Shown here one piece after another: positions 1-8,019 of a stretch of 42,621 nt of DNA (its first letter is position 1; every line of letters begins with the position of its first letter). A program made the position numbers and the translations under genes. Origin of the DNA: an uncultured Alphaproteobacteria bacterium. Lineage in GTDB: Bacteria; Pseudomonadota; Alphaproteobacteria; Bin95. The notes beneath the pieces are model-generated. The model searched no databases and was not told the DNA's origin. It saw only the letters and a program-made list of their open reading frames with translations. The stretch is taken from positions 1-42,621 of the forward strand of contig CALLKY010000087.1 of NCBI GenBank assembly GCA_938083135.1. Direction: 5' to 3'.

Positions 1-2
1 AA

Positions 3-251
3 CCCGGCACGGCCGCCAATCAGTCCTCTGCCAACCAGATTAGCCCTTCGGCAGCCATCAAAAGCAAAAGCCTTGCAGATCAAGCCTTTCCCAACCATGC
101 TTTCCTGGTTGGGACGATCCCACATGGGAAATCCCGGATTAACCGCCTCAAAGCACTAGCAGACCACGAGCAAGCCTTGCCATCCGCGCTGATCTCCAAA
201 GAAGTGCGCCTGCTTGCGGCGACGGGACGCGTCGGCGGTGGCGGCGGATAG
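3..251 (+). CDS. C-terminal fragment of an unidentified gene, cut by the window edge
   Basis: One forward frame is open from the left edge to a TAG at 249-251, giving about 82 residues. The other two forward frames have stops within this stretch. The visible tail is rich in Ala, Ser and Lys, then has a charged helical part and ends in a run of glycines. I recognise no domain or family. It lies on the same strand as ctaA and ends 15 bases before it, so the two may be co-transcribed. The open frame is short enough to be chance, so even its coding status is uncertain. Confidence 0.35.
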   Translation, partial: PGTAANQSSANQISPSAAIKSKSLADQAFPNHAFLVGTIPHGKSRINRLKALADHEQALPSALISKEVRLLAATGRVGGGGG

Positions 252-263
252 CGCTATCTCCGC
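244..263 (+). promoter_or_regulatory. hairpin just before the ctaA start codon
   Basis: The perfect 10-base palindrome ATAGCGCTAT (248-257) is flanked by GCGG and CCGC, so the leader can fold immediately 5' of the ctaA ATG at 267. It also covers the TAG that ends the upstream reading frame. No purine-rich ribosome site is visible there. It could tie ctaA translation to upstream translation, or it could be chance. Confidence 0.3.
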
Positions 264-266
264 AGC

Positions 267-1337
267 ATGACCAGTCAACCAATCCAACTCCATCTTTTGC
301 CGCATGCGCGCGCTATCGGCCTCTGGCTGCTTGTTGTGGCTGCAATGGTTGGTGCGATGACAGTGATTGGCGGCGTGACACGCTTGACCGAGTCTGGTCT
401 TTCAATGGTCGAATGGCGCCCGCTCATCGGCGCGCTGCCGCCATTCAGTGACGGGGAATGGGCTAGAGTATTTGCCCTTTACCAGACATCCCCAGAGTAC
501 CAGAAGATCAACAGCGGCATGTCGCTGGCAGAATTCAAACAAATCTTTTGGTGGGAATATATCCACCGGTTCTGGGGCCGACTAATCGGCCTCGCCTATG
601 CCGCTCCCCTGGCATTTTTTTGGATTAAAGGCTGGGTTCCAAAGGCTCTCAGAGGTCGCATGATCTTGTTGCTCGCGCTTGGCGGCAGCCAAGGCGTTAT
701 TGGCTGGTGGATGGTGAAATCGGGCCTCGTCGACAGGCCTGACGTCAGCCATTTCCGTTTAGCTATCCATCTGGGCATGGCGTTCATTATTGCAGGCGCT
801 CTTGTCTGGACCGCCCTGGATTTCCTTTCCCCTCGTACGCCAGAGGCAGCCCCAAGGGGTCTGCGCCGCATGAGCTGGGGCGTTCTCGGAGCATTGTTCT
901 TTGTGATTATCCTTGGCGCGTTCGTAGCTGGGACAAATGCCGGGATGATCTACAATACCTTCCCACTCATGGATGGCCGCCTGTTACCACCTGATTACGC
1001 GACCCTCACCCCTTGGTGGCGCAATAGTCTTGAGAGCATTGGCGCTATCCAGTTCAATCATCGCTGGGCCGCTGTTCTAACAACCGCTCTAATTATCGCA
1101 CTTTGGCTTCGCGCCAGGGTTAGTGTTCTTCACAGTGGGCAACGCCAAGCTCCAAGCGTTATGGCCCTTCTCGCTATCGTTCAGGTCGGCCTTGGGATCA
1201 CGACGCTACTTTCTGTCGTCTGGATACCATTGGCCGCTCTGCATCAGGCAACGGCGCTGCTATTATTCGTCGCCGCTGTATGGACGGTGTGGGTCTTCAG
1301 AGGCCAGACTGCGCCCCATGGCAGAAAGAACCGTTAG
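267..1337 (+). CDS. ctaA: heme A synthase (CtaA/COX15 family)
   Basis: Integral membrane enzyme that converts heme O to heme A for aa3-type cytochrome c oxidase. The 356 residues suit the family and show about eight hydrophobic segments. The early motif TVIGGVTRLTESGLSM is a hallmark of the proteobacterial form. Conserved histidines sit at H100 (EYIHRFWGR), H168, H265 (FNHRW) and H326 (LHQA), the usual heme-ligand positions. No Shine-Dalgarno is visible before the ATG; instead a GC-rich hairpin occupies roughly 244-263. The 3' end overlaps the glycosylase gene by 20 bases, so translation of the two may be coupled. The family call is firm; the hairpin's role is inference. Confidence 0.95.
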   Translation: MTSQPIQLHLLPHARAIGLWLLVVAAMVGAMTVIGGVTRLTESGLSMVEWRPLIGALPPFSDGEWARVFALYQTSPEYQKINSGMSLAEFKQIFWWEYIHRFWGRLIGLAYAAPLAFFWIKGWVPKALRGRMILLLALGGSQGVIGWWMVKSGLVDRPDVSHFRLAIHLGMAFIIAGALVWTALDFLSPRTPEAAPRGLRRMSWGVLGALFFVIILGAFVAGTNAGMIYNTFPLMDGRLLPPDYATLTPWWRNSLESIGAIQFNHRWAAVLTTALIIALWLRARVSVLHSGQRQAPSVMALLAIVQVGLGITTLLSVVWIPLAALHQATALLLFVAAVWTVWVFRGQTAPHGRKNR

Positions 1338-1968
1338 AGCAATATCGCCCGAAGGCGCTGTCCGGCGCTTTCGCAAAGGTGTCCGCGCACTCACTGCTAG
1401 CGATCCTGGAATGGCTGCCATCGTGAAGGAGGCCGGGCCGCCGCCGATTGCGTTGCGTGACCCAGGCTTTCCAACCCTATTGCGGGCTGTGTGCGCACAA
1501 CAGATATCAGCCGCCGCTGCACGGACAGTGTGGGCCAGGATCGAAGCAAAAACAGGTACCCCGGTAACAGCCACGACATTTCTAGAGCTTGGGTATGACG
1601 GTGCCCGCTCTATTGGTTTTTCTGGCCGCAAGACAGAATACGCCATCGGCTTGGCAGAGGCTGAAGTCTCAGGCGCACTCAATTTCGACGCCATCGCCCG
1701 TATGCCGGATGAAGACGCCATCGAAACGCTGACGGCACTTCGTGGCATTGGTCGATGGACGGCAGAAGTCTACTTGATATTCGCTCTTGGCCGACCGGAT
1801 GTATGGCCGGCCGCAGACATTGCACTCGTTGCAGCGGCAGGACGGATTCGCGGGCTGGCAGAAAAACCGAGTTTCAAGGAAGCCTCCGCTATAGCGGAGG
1901 AATGGCGGCCGTGGCGCGGAGCGGCGGCCATCCTGCTCTGGCACTACTATCGGACCATGCCGCAATAG
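1318..1968 (+). CDS. DNA-3-methyladenine glycosylase II family (AlkA-like)
   Basis: Base-excision repair enzyme of the HhH-GPD superfamily, expected to remove alkylated purines. The 216 residues match short bacterial AlkA proteins that lack the N-terminal domain of E. coli AlkA. The helix-hairpin-helix is at residues 141-149 (LRGIGRWTA), and the catalytic aspartate is probably D167 in PAADIAL. Residues 60-64 (AQQIS) match the family's helix with QQIS. I chose the ATG at 1318 because homologous sequence begins there. The longer open frame back to 1123 lies wholly inside ctaA. The gene overlaps the ctaA end by 20 bases. Confidence 0.88.
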   Translation: MAERTVRAISPEGAVRRFRKGVRALTASDPGMAAIVKEAGPPPIALRDPGFPTLLRAVCAQQISAAAARTVWARIEAKTGTPVTATTFLELGYDGARSIGFSGRKTEYAIGLAEAEVSGALNFDAIARMPDEDAIETLTALRGIGRWTAEVYLIFALGRPDVWPAADIALVAAAGRIRGLAEKPSFKEASAIAEEWRPWRGAAAILLWHYYRTMPQ

Positions 1969-2063
1969 CAGGCACCGAGCGTGCGGCGGACGAATTGACG
2001 GCCATCAGTCATCTGTGAGACTTTTATCCCAACATTGCCCGCCCAGCCTGAAAGGATGTCCGA

Positions 2064-2606
2064 ATGTTTGATATGGACCGCTTCATCGATGATTGCGCCG
2101 AAGCTGTAAAAGCTGACCCGACGCACAAAACAGTGCGCCCAATTGTGGAGCGCGCGGTCTCTGACCCAACTGCGCTGTTGAACACCATTGGTGAACCGGT
2201 GGCCGCGGGCGTCAACAAAATCTGCCACCGCCCTGACCTCACAATCCTGAACCTGGTGTGGGGCAAGCGCATGACGCTGATGCCGCATAACCATAATATG
2301 TGGGCTGTGATCGGTATCTATACAGGCCGCGAAGACAACATCTTCTGGCGGCGCCTGGACGATGGCCCCTGCGGCCTGGAAGCCGCTGGCGCTAAAACGC
2401 TTGGCGTTGGTGATGTAGCGCCGTTGGGCGCAGACATCATTCACTCAGTCACGAACCCATTGGATAAGCTGACGGGTGCCATCCACGTTTATGGCGGTGA
2501 CTTCTTCGCGGAACATCGATCTGAATGGGAGCCGGAGAACTTGACCGAGCAGACCTATGATGTCGCGAAGAATATGGCGCTCTTCGAAGAAGCCAATCGC
2601 CGCTAA
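2064..2606 (+). CDS. cupin protein resembling cysteine dioxygenase (thiol dioxygenase-like)
   Basis: A 180-residue single-domain cupin of the metal-dependent double-stranded beta-helix type. H75 and H77 (in PHNHNMW) and H127 (DIIHSV) form the expected three-histidine iron site of cysteine or mercaptopropionate dioxygenases; E90 lies where many cupins carry a fourth conserved acid. Family members oxidise a thiol to a sulfinate, but the substrate here is not determined. An AAAGGA ribosome site precedes the ATG at 2064. The gene is followed 18 bases later by a TauD-like dioxygenase, then by the molybdoenzyme genes, so a role in organosulfur oxidation is plausible. It could instead be a general cupin of unknown activity. 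Confidence 0.7.
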   Translation: MFDMDRFIDDCAEAVKADPTHKTVRPIVERAVSDPTALLNTIGEPVAAGVNKICHRPDLTILNLVWGKRMTLMPHNHNMWAVIGIYTGREDNIFWRRLDDGPCGLEAAGAKTLGVGDVAPLGADIIHSVTNPLDKLTGAIHVYGGDFFAEHRSEWEPENLTEQTYDVAKNMALFEEANRR

Positions 2607-2624
2607 GAACAGGGACCGGAGCTG

Positions 2625-3458
2625 ATGCAGGTAGAGGCAATTGCAGGCGCGCTAGGCGCTGAGATCACAGGCATTGATCTGAGCAGTGAACTGTCGAACA
2701 GCGATGCCGCCGCTATCCGTGATGCCTTCCTGGATCACAAGGTTATCTTTTTCCGGGACCAAAAACTGACGCCGAAAGATCAGGTCCGTTTCGCCAGCCT
2801 CTTTGGCGAGCCGGATATTTATCCTTTCATCGAAGGTCTGCCTGACACGCCTGAGGTCATCGAGATCCTGAAGGCAGAAGGTGACGCCAAGAACTTTGGC
2901 GGCAGTTGGCATTCTGACACCTCCTATATGGAGCAGCCTGCGCTCGGGACTGTGCTTTATGCGCTGGAAACGCCAAAGGCTGGCGGCGACACGCTATTCG
3001 CCAATGCAGGTGCTGCCTATGAGGCGCTGTCTGACGGTATGAAGGCTATGCTCGGCGATCTCAAAGGCGTGAATAGTTCCGAACATGGGTATGCTGGTGG
3101 CCGAGCCGCAGCGATGGCCAAGCTCGATGGTATGAAAGAAACCGACCAAGCGGCGACAGGATACGAATCCCGCCATCCAATTGTGCGCACGCATCCTGAA
3201 ACAGGCCAAAAATCACTCTATCTCAACCGCTCCCACACAGCTTGTTTTGATACGATGACGGAAGCGGAGAGCAAGCCGCTGATCGACTTCCTTTGCGATC
3301 ACATCACCCGGCCAGAGTTCACCTGCCGCTTTCGCTGGACGCCGGGCGCAATTGCTGTCTGGGATAACAGGGCGACCCAGCATTTCGCTGTGAACGACTA
3401 CCCGGGCAAACGTCGTCGCATGCATCGCGTCACGATTAAGGGCGACACACCCCGGTGA
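2625..3458 (+). CDS. TauD/TfdA-family Fe(II)/2-oxoglutarate dioxygenase
   Basis: Cytoplasmic non-heme iron dioxygenase, 277 residues, the usual length for TauD. The iron facial triad is H96-x-D98 (WHSDTSY) with H253 (TQHFAVND). The 2-oxoglutarate-binding Arg is likely R264 or R268 near the C terminus. Relatives split taurine and other sulfonates to release sulfite, or act on aryloxyalkanoates and other small acids, so the substrate cannot be read from sequence. Its TGA overlaps the GTG of the next gene by four bases (GTGA), which indicates an operon with the membrane protein and the molybdoenzyme. Confidence 0.85.
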   Translation: MQVEAIAGALGAEITGIDLSSELSNSDAAAIRDAFLDHKVIFFRDQKLTPKDQVRFASLFGEPDIYPFIEGLPDTPEVIEILKAEGDAKNFGGSWHSDTSYMEQPALGTVLYALETPKAGGDTLFANAGAAYEALSDGMKAMLGDLKGVNSSEHGYAGGRAAAMAKLDGMKETDQAATGYESRHPIVRTHPETGQKSLYLNRSHTACFDTMTEAESKPLIDFLCDHITRPEFTCRFRWTPGAIAVWDNRATQHFAVNDYPGKRRRMHRVTIKGDTPR

Positions 3459-4255
3459 CGGCCAAACCGAGCCCGCAAGGCGTTGCCGCAACAGATCTTT
3501 CCAACCGCGCGCTGATCAGCATCCTGGCTGGTGCGCTCTGCGCCAGCATTTTCGCGACCATTATTACGGCCAGCCTGACAGGCATATGGGGCCTACCCGG
3601 CGGGCCACTGCTACAGGCTGCTGCTGCTATTGGCGCACTTTGCCTGGTTGGATCATTTTTAGCCGTGCTGGCGAAACGGCGCGGGCGACCTGGGAAAGCA
3701 GGCTTCAGGTCACACGTCTGGCTTGCCAGCATCGGCACAGGACTAGTCTTGGCCCATGGGGCGGGCGGGCTGCTCAAACCGCCCGCTACGCTGTTTGTGC
3801 TTCTGCTGCTGCTCATCGGGCTTGGCGTTTGGTCCAGACTACAAGGCGCGCGGATGATGGCACAGACCTTTGGCGAAAAGCGCGCAGGCTTCGCCAAGCC
3901 GACCCCGGCAGTGCGGGCAGAACTAGCGGCACTTATTGAGCAGAAGCAGACATTGCTGGCCAAGCTTGATCCAAGTGCAAATGAGGCTCTCTTCTCACCA
4001 CAAATCCGACATTGGTTCAGCGCGCCGATCCTGGCACTGCGCTATACGAAGCTTGCAACGGAAGAAAGCCGCATCGTTGGTGCTGCTGCTGGTTTGCCGA
4101 AGATCCAAGCGCGTTGGCGGGTGGTGCATCGCTTGGCAGCGCTGGCATTTGTTGGCGGGCTGCTGGCGCACATCATCATCGTTATGCTGTTCGCAGGATA
4201 TGCTGCAGACGGCGGCGATATCTATTGGCTTCACTTTGCAGCTTGGAATTTTTGA
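3455..4255 (+). CDS. membrane subunit with two His pairs, probable di-heme cytochrome b
   Basis: A 266-residue membrane protein starting at GTG in the GTGA overlap with the dioxygenase gene. Hydrophobic segments lie near residues 19-45, 49-72, 86-107, 109-128 and 223-249. Segment 3 carries H87 and H101, and the last segment carries H225 and H239. Both pairs are spaced 14 residues apart, the geometry that bis-histidine b hemes use between two helices. H260 is also near the C terminus. A polar loop of about 90 residues separates the last two segments. It does not look like the NrfD/DmsC/SoeC anchor. Placed directly before the Fe-S/Mo enzyme, it is the likely quinone-side electron partner; that role is inference. 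Confidence 0.65.
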   Translation: MTAKPSPQGVAATDLSNRALISILAGALCASIFATIITASLTGIWGLPGGPLLQAAAAIGALCLVGSFLAVLAKRRGRPGKAGFRSHVWLASIGTGLVLAHGAGGLLKPPATLFVLLLLLIGLGVWSRLQGARMMAQTFGEKRAGFAKPTPAVRAELAALIEQKQTLLAKLDPSANEALFSPQIRHWFSAPILALRYTKLATEESRIVGAAAGLPKIQARWRVVHRLAALAFVGGLLAHIIIVMLFAGYAADGGDIYWLHFAAWNF

Positions 4256-4260
4256 GCGTC

Positions 4261-7185
4261 ATGTCACGCCTAGCCCTGATGATCGATCTGGAACGCTGTA
4301 TCGGCTGTAAAAGCTGCGAGGCCGCCTGCAAAGCCGAGCACGGCCTTGGCCCCGGCGAACGACGAAACCGCGTCGTTTGGCTTGGCGGCGATAATGGCCC
4401 GACCTTGGATTTCCTGAAGCTAGCCTGCCAGCACTGCGAGCGCCCTGCATGCCTCCGTGCCTGCCCGGTTGAACCCAAAGCCATCCGCAAAGATGCTGAA
4501 ACCGGCATCGTATCGATTATCGAAGAAAGCTGTGTTGGCTGCGGTGAATGCGTTGCCGCATGCCCCTACGGTGCCATGGGCTATGATGCTGGCGGGCACC
4601 ACGCGGTCAAATGCGACCTATGTCATGACCGGCGGGCAGATGGTGCCGCAACAACCGCATGCGCCAGCGTCTGCCCAGGCAAAGCGATCACGTTTGGCGA
4701 GCGCGATACCATGCTGGCGAGCGCCGAAGCGGATGGCCGCAAAGCAATCGACAACGACCCGTATCTTTTGGCACCAGCGACGATCTATCTGGATCGGATT
4801 ATCCGGGACGCGTCCGCATTTGATGTTTTTGAGCAATCAACGCCAGCCGTATCCGATGACGGCAAGCCGGACCCCGAGACAGCGACCGCCTTCCCCTTCG
4901 GCCTGCCCCGCGAGGAACGTTTAGCCGATCGGATTGAGCCCGGCGGGTGCAATATCTGCTTCAATGCCTGCACGACCAACTTCCATTTCAAGGATGACAA
5001 GCTGGTCAAAGTAGCCGGCAATGAAGCCGACCCCATGCTGGAAGGCCGTGTCTGCCCGAAATCTCAATTCTCACTGCAGCTCTATAATTCCAAAGACAGG
5101 TTGACCCAGCCGCTAAAACGCGTTGGTGAACGCGGCGAGAACAAGTTTGAGCCAATTTCCTGGGAACAGGCCCTGGATGAGATCGCGGAAAAGCTTGGTG
5201 CGATCCGGGATGACTTTGGGCCGGAAGCCTTGGCAATATTCTCCGGCACGCGCACCGGCACCTTGACCAATAAGGGCTATATCCGCCTGTTCCGTCAGCT
5301 ATGGGGCACGCCGAATTTTGAGACCACGGAGCCCTATTGCTCCTTCGGCAAGAACATCGCCTACAACATGGTTCAGGGCGCTGGCGGCAGTGGCAATAGC
5401 TATACTGAAGGCGACATGGGCTCTGCCGAGCTGTACGTCTACATGGGCGACAATCAAGCGGAAACGCGACCGGTCCACTTCGGCATGATCAATGACTGGC
5501 GGCTGAAGAACCGCGCTCGATTGATTGCTATTGACCCACGCATGACAGTCACAGCCTCCAAGGCGGATTGGCATTTGCCGATCCGGCCCGGCGGCGACAT
5601 GGCCCTATCCCTCGCCATCGCCCACCACATATTCACCGAGAATCTCCATGACGCAAAATTCTGCGAAGAATGGGTGCTTGGCTGGGAAGAATGGCGTGAT
5701 TTCATTTTTGCGAGCGGGTATTCACCAGAATGGGCAGCACCAATAACTGACCTTCCCGCTGAGGACATCAAGCGGCTAGCGGAGGAAATCGCCCGCGCTG
5801 ATGGTTGCGTCATCTTCGGCAGCCGGGGCTTGAACCAGCACGTAAATTCAGTCCAATCCAACCGTGCGATCATGTTTGTCGCGGCCATTACGGGCAATTG
5901 GGGTCGGAGGGGTGGTGCCTATTTCAACATGTCGGCGTCTGTTCCGGCTGAAGCCAATGCGCCGAAAGACCGGATTGCACCACTGAATAAGCCCCGCGTC
6001 CGCACCAGCCCGACCGGTTGGGTCGACGCCATGCGCACTAGCCAGCCCTACGCCCTAAAAGCGCTGATTGCGTGTAATAACCCCATGTCTCTCTGGCCCG
6101 ACCAGACGGAAACGCGGGATGGGCTGAATGCACTTGATCTACTGGTCCATATCGACATCTTCCCCAACGAAACCAGCGCATATGCCGACTACGTTCTGCC
6201 TGCTGCCACCGGCATAGAAAAAGGCGAGGTGGGACGCGCCTGCGAGGATCGCCGTGTCGTATGGATAGACCGCATGATCGAGCCGCCAGGCATTGCCAAA
6301 CCGGATGGATGGATTTGGATCGAACTTGGCAAACGCTTCGGCTTCGATGATGTACTAAAAGAGGAGTGGAAAGACTCAGCGAAGTTCTGGGATGAAGCCA
6401 TGATTGATCATGTGCAGATGCGCGGCGTCACCCAAAAACGCCTGCATTCCAGCCCCTATCGCTGGGTCCGCTTCCCTGTCGCGACAGAGGAAGCCGAAGA
6501 AATCAACACGCTCTATCTGGAAGGCACGACAGCACCAGGCAAACCAGAAGGCCACCGCTTCCCTTCCCCCAGCGGCAAGCTGGAATTCTTCACGGAGGAA
6601 ATGGACGCTAAATTCAAAGGCTATGGCTTATCCGCGCTGCCAGAATTCTATAGTGAGCGCGAAAGCCTGTTCGATATGGCGCATCTGGAAATGCTGGACC
6701 CCGACTGGACTGAAGGCATTAAAAGCCCGTTCCTGAACGGTGCTGCCTACGCATCTCGCGCACGTATTGTTGACGCTAGCGAGGCCCAGCCCGCAGCCGA
6801 TCTCCGCGCCCAGGGCTATGACATGGAGCTTGTTACTGGCCGTGCGCCCGCCCCGCACTTCCATTCCTGGACGCATTATTCATGGCAAGCACAGGAAATG
6901 TGGCCGGACCTGTATGCGCAGATGCACCCCACCACCGCCAAACGCCTTGGCATTGATGATGGCAACCGGGTCACGGTCGAAACATCCCACGGTAAAGCAG
7001 ATGCACGCGCCTGGATCACCAATGGCATCCGCGAGCGCGCGATCTTCATGCCCATCGGCTGGGGCGAACGGCAACCGTTCAATCCTTGGCGTCCGGTCAA
7101 TGACCTAACCGACAAACATCAGCGCTGCCCGATCTCCGAGCAGACGAACCTGAAGTCTCTGCTCTGCCGGGTAAGCGCGGCCTAG
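4261..7185 (+). CDS. fused four-[4Fe-4S] ferredoxin and molybdopterin oxidoreductase (DMSO reductase family)
   Basis: A 974-residue single chain. Residues 1-146 are a DmsB/PhsB-type ferredoxin with four cluster motifs: C13/16/19/23, C56/59/64/68, C91/94/97/101 and C118/121/134/138. Residues from about 225 onward are a bis-MGD catalytic subunit with its own cluster at C230/233/237/265. C360 in EPYCSFG lies where thiosulfate/polysulfide reductase relatives place the Mo-ligating cysteine. The C-terminal molybdopterin-binding domain occupies about 850-960. No Tat or Sec signal precedes the first cluster, so the enzyme should face the cytoplasm. I start at the ATG at 4261, since an extension to 4012 would overlap the membrane gene. 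The arrangement suggests a SoeAB-like sulfite dehydrogenase in one chain, but thiosulfate, polysulfide or another substrate is possible. Confidence 0.85.
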   Translation: MSRLALMIDLERCIGCKSCEAACKAEHGLGPGERRNRVVWLGGDNGPTLDFLKLACQHCERPACLRACPVEPKAIRKDAETGIVSIIEESCVGCGECVAACPYGAMGYDAGGHHAVKCDLCHDRRADGAATTACASVCPGKAITFGERDTMLASAEADGRKAIDNDPYLLAPATIYLDRIIRDASAFDVFEQSTPAVSDDGKPDPETATAFPFGLPREERLADRIEPGGCNICFNACTTNFHFKDDKLVKVAGNEADPMLEGRVCPKSQFSLQLYNSKDRLTQPLKRVGERGENKFEPISWEQALDEIAEKLGAIRDDFGPEALAIFSGTRTGTLTNKGYIRLFRQLWGTPNFETTEPYCSFGKNIAYNMVQGAGGSGNSYTEGDMGSAELYVYMGDNQAETRPVHFGMINDWRLKNRARLIAIDPRMTVTASKADWHLPIRPGGDMALSLAIAHHIFTENLHDAKFCEEWVLGWEEWRDFIFASGYSPEWAAPITDLPAEDIKRLAEEIARADGCVIFGSRGLNQHVNSVQSNRAIMFVAAITGNWGRRGGAYFNMSASVPAEANAPKDRIAPLNKPRVRTSPTGWVDAMRTSQPYALKALIACNNPMSLWPDQTETRDGLNALDLLVHIDIFPNETSAYADYVLPAATGIEKGEVGRACEDRRVVWIDRMIEPPGIAKPDGWIWIELGKRFGFDDVLKEEWKDSAKFWDEAMIDHVQMRGVTQKRLHSSPYRWVRFPVATEEAEEINTLYLEGTTAPGKPEGHRFPSPSGKLEFFTEEMDAKFKGYGLSALPEFYSERESLFDMAHLEMLDPDWTEGIKSPFLNGAAYASRARIVDASEAQPAADLRAQGYDMELVTGRAPAPHFHSWTHYSWQAQEMWPDLYAQMHPTTAKRLGIDDGNRVTVETSHGKADARAWITNGIRERAIFMPIGWGERQPFNPWRPVNDLTDKHQRCPISEQTNLKSLLCRVSAA

Positions 7186-7189
7186 GCGA

Positions 7190-7960
7190 TCAATCTGCCT
7201 TGGGCGCGATCTTCTGCTTGAGTGAAGTCATGCCTTTTATCCAACGCTCTGGATCAGATGCCTTTTTGGCCCAATACATGCCTGCAGGCGGGTGCGTGTA
7301 GATCATAAAGCGGTCGTCGGCGATGCCTTCGAGGATCACCTCTGCTGCTGTATCTGCCGTCATCACACCGTCGCGGACGGTCCCGGTATCAGGCATCCCT
7401 TCTGTCATTGGCGTTGCTACACGAAGGGGGCAGACAACGGATACGCCAACACCCTTTGGCCCCCATTCCACTGCCAACCATTCCGCCAACCCGACAGCGC
7501 CATGCTTGGTCGCTGTATATACGGCCGAATTCATCTGCATCAGGATTCCTGCAGCAGACGCGACATTCACCAACTTGCCCCCGCCCCGTGCCGCCATGCC
7601 AGGTGCGACGGCTCGCGCTGCAAACAAATGCGCCATCACATGAACGCGCCACTGTTGATCCCAGTGGTCATTGTCATCCCGGATTGGTTTTGGGCTGATG
7701 CCAGCGTTAGAGATGAAAAGATCAACCGGACCAAACTCGGCCTCAGTCTTTGCGACCAAAGCCTGAATGGCCGCCTCGTCGGTGACATCTGTTGGGACGG
7801 CCAAGCCGCCGATTTCTTTGGCTGAAGTCTGAAGCTTGTCTGCATTCAGGTCCGCCATGGCGACACCTTTAGCGCCCGCCGCCATCAAAGCCTTTGAAAG
7901 GGCAAACCCTATACCGCCACTAGCGCCCGTAACCACTGCGATCTTACCTGAAACGTCCAT
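7190..7960 (-). CDS. short-chain dehydrogenase/reductase
   Basis: A 256-residue classical SDR. The cofactor motif TGASGGIG is at residues 11-18, NAG at 85-87, and the triad is S135, Y148 and K152 (YTATK). It should oxidise or reduce an alcohol/ketone with NAD(P); D37 after the second strand favours NAD. The substrate is unknown. The ATG at 7960 has GGGAGGG just upstream (7965-7971); the TTG at 7978 would place that site inside the coding region, so I reject it. The stop lies four bases from the stop of the convergent molybdoenzyme gene. It is probably monocistronic. Confidence 0.88.
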   Translation of the reverse strand: MDVSGKIAVVTGASGGIGFALSKALMAAGAKGVAMADLNADKLQTSAKEIGGLAVPTDVTDEAAIQALVAKTEAEFGPVDLFISNAGISPKPIRDDNDHWDQQWRVHVMAHLFAARAVAPGMAARGGGKLVNVASAAGILMQMNSAVYTATKHGAVGLAEWLAVEWGPKGVGVSVVCPLRVATPMTEGMPDTGTVRDGVMTADTAAEVILEGIADDRFMIYTHPPAGMYWAKKASDPERWIKGMTSLKQKIAPKAD

Positions 7961-8019
7961 CCATCCCTCCCGGATCAAATAACTTGGGATGGATTACAGC
8001 ACAGGCAGAGCAGACGGCG

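Noticed and set aside
1123-1317. N-terminal extension of the AlkA-like protein
   Set aside because: It is entirely inside ctaA in another frame, with no similarity to the family.
4012-4260. Upstream extension of the Mo enzyme reading frame by 83 codons
   Set aside because: It lies inside the membrane-subunit gene in another frame and has no domain; the Fe-S domain starts at the ATG at 4261.
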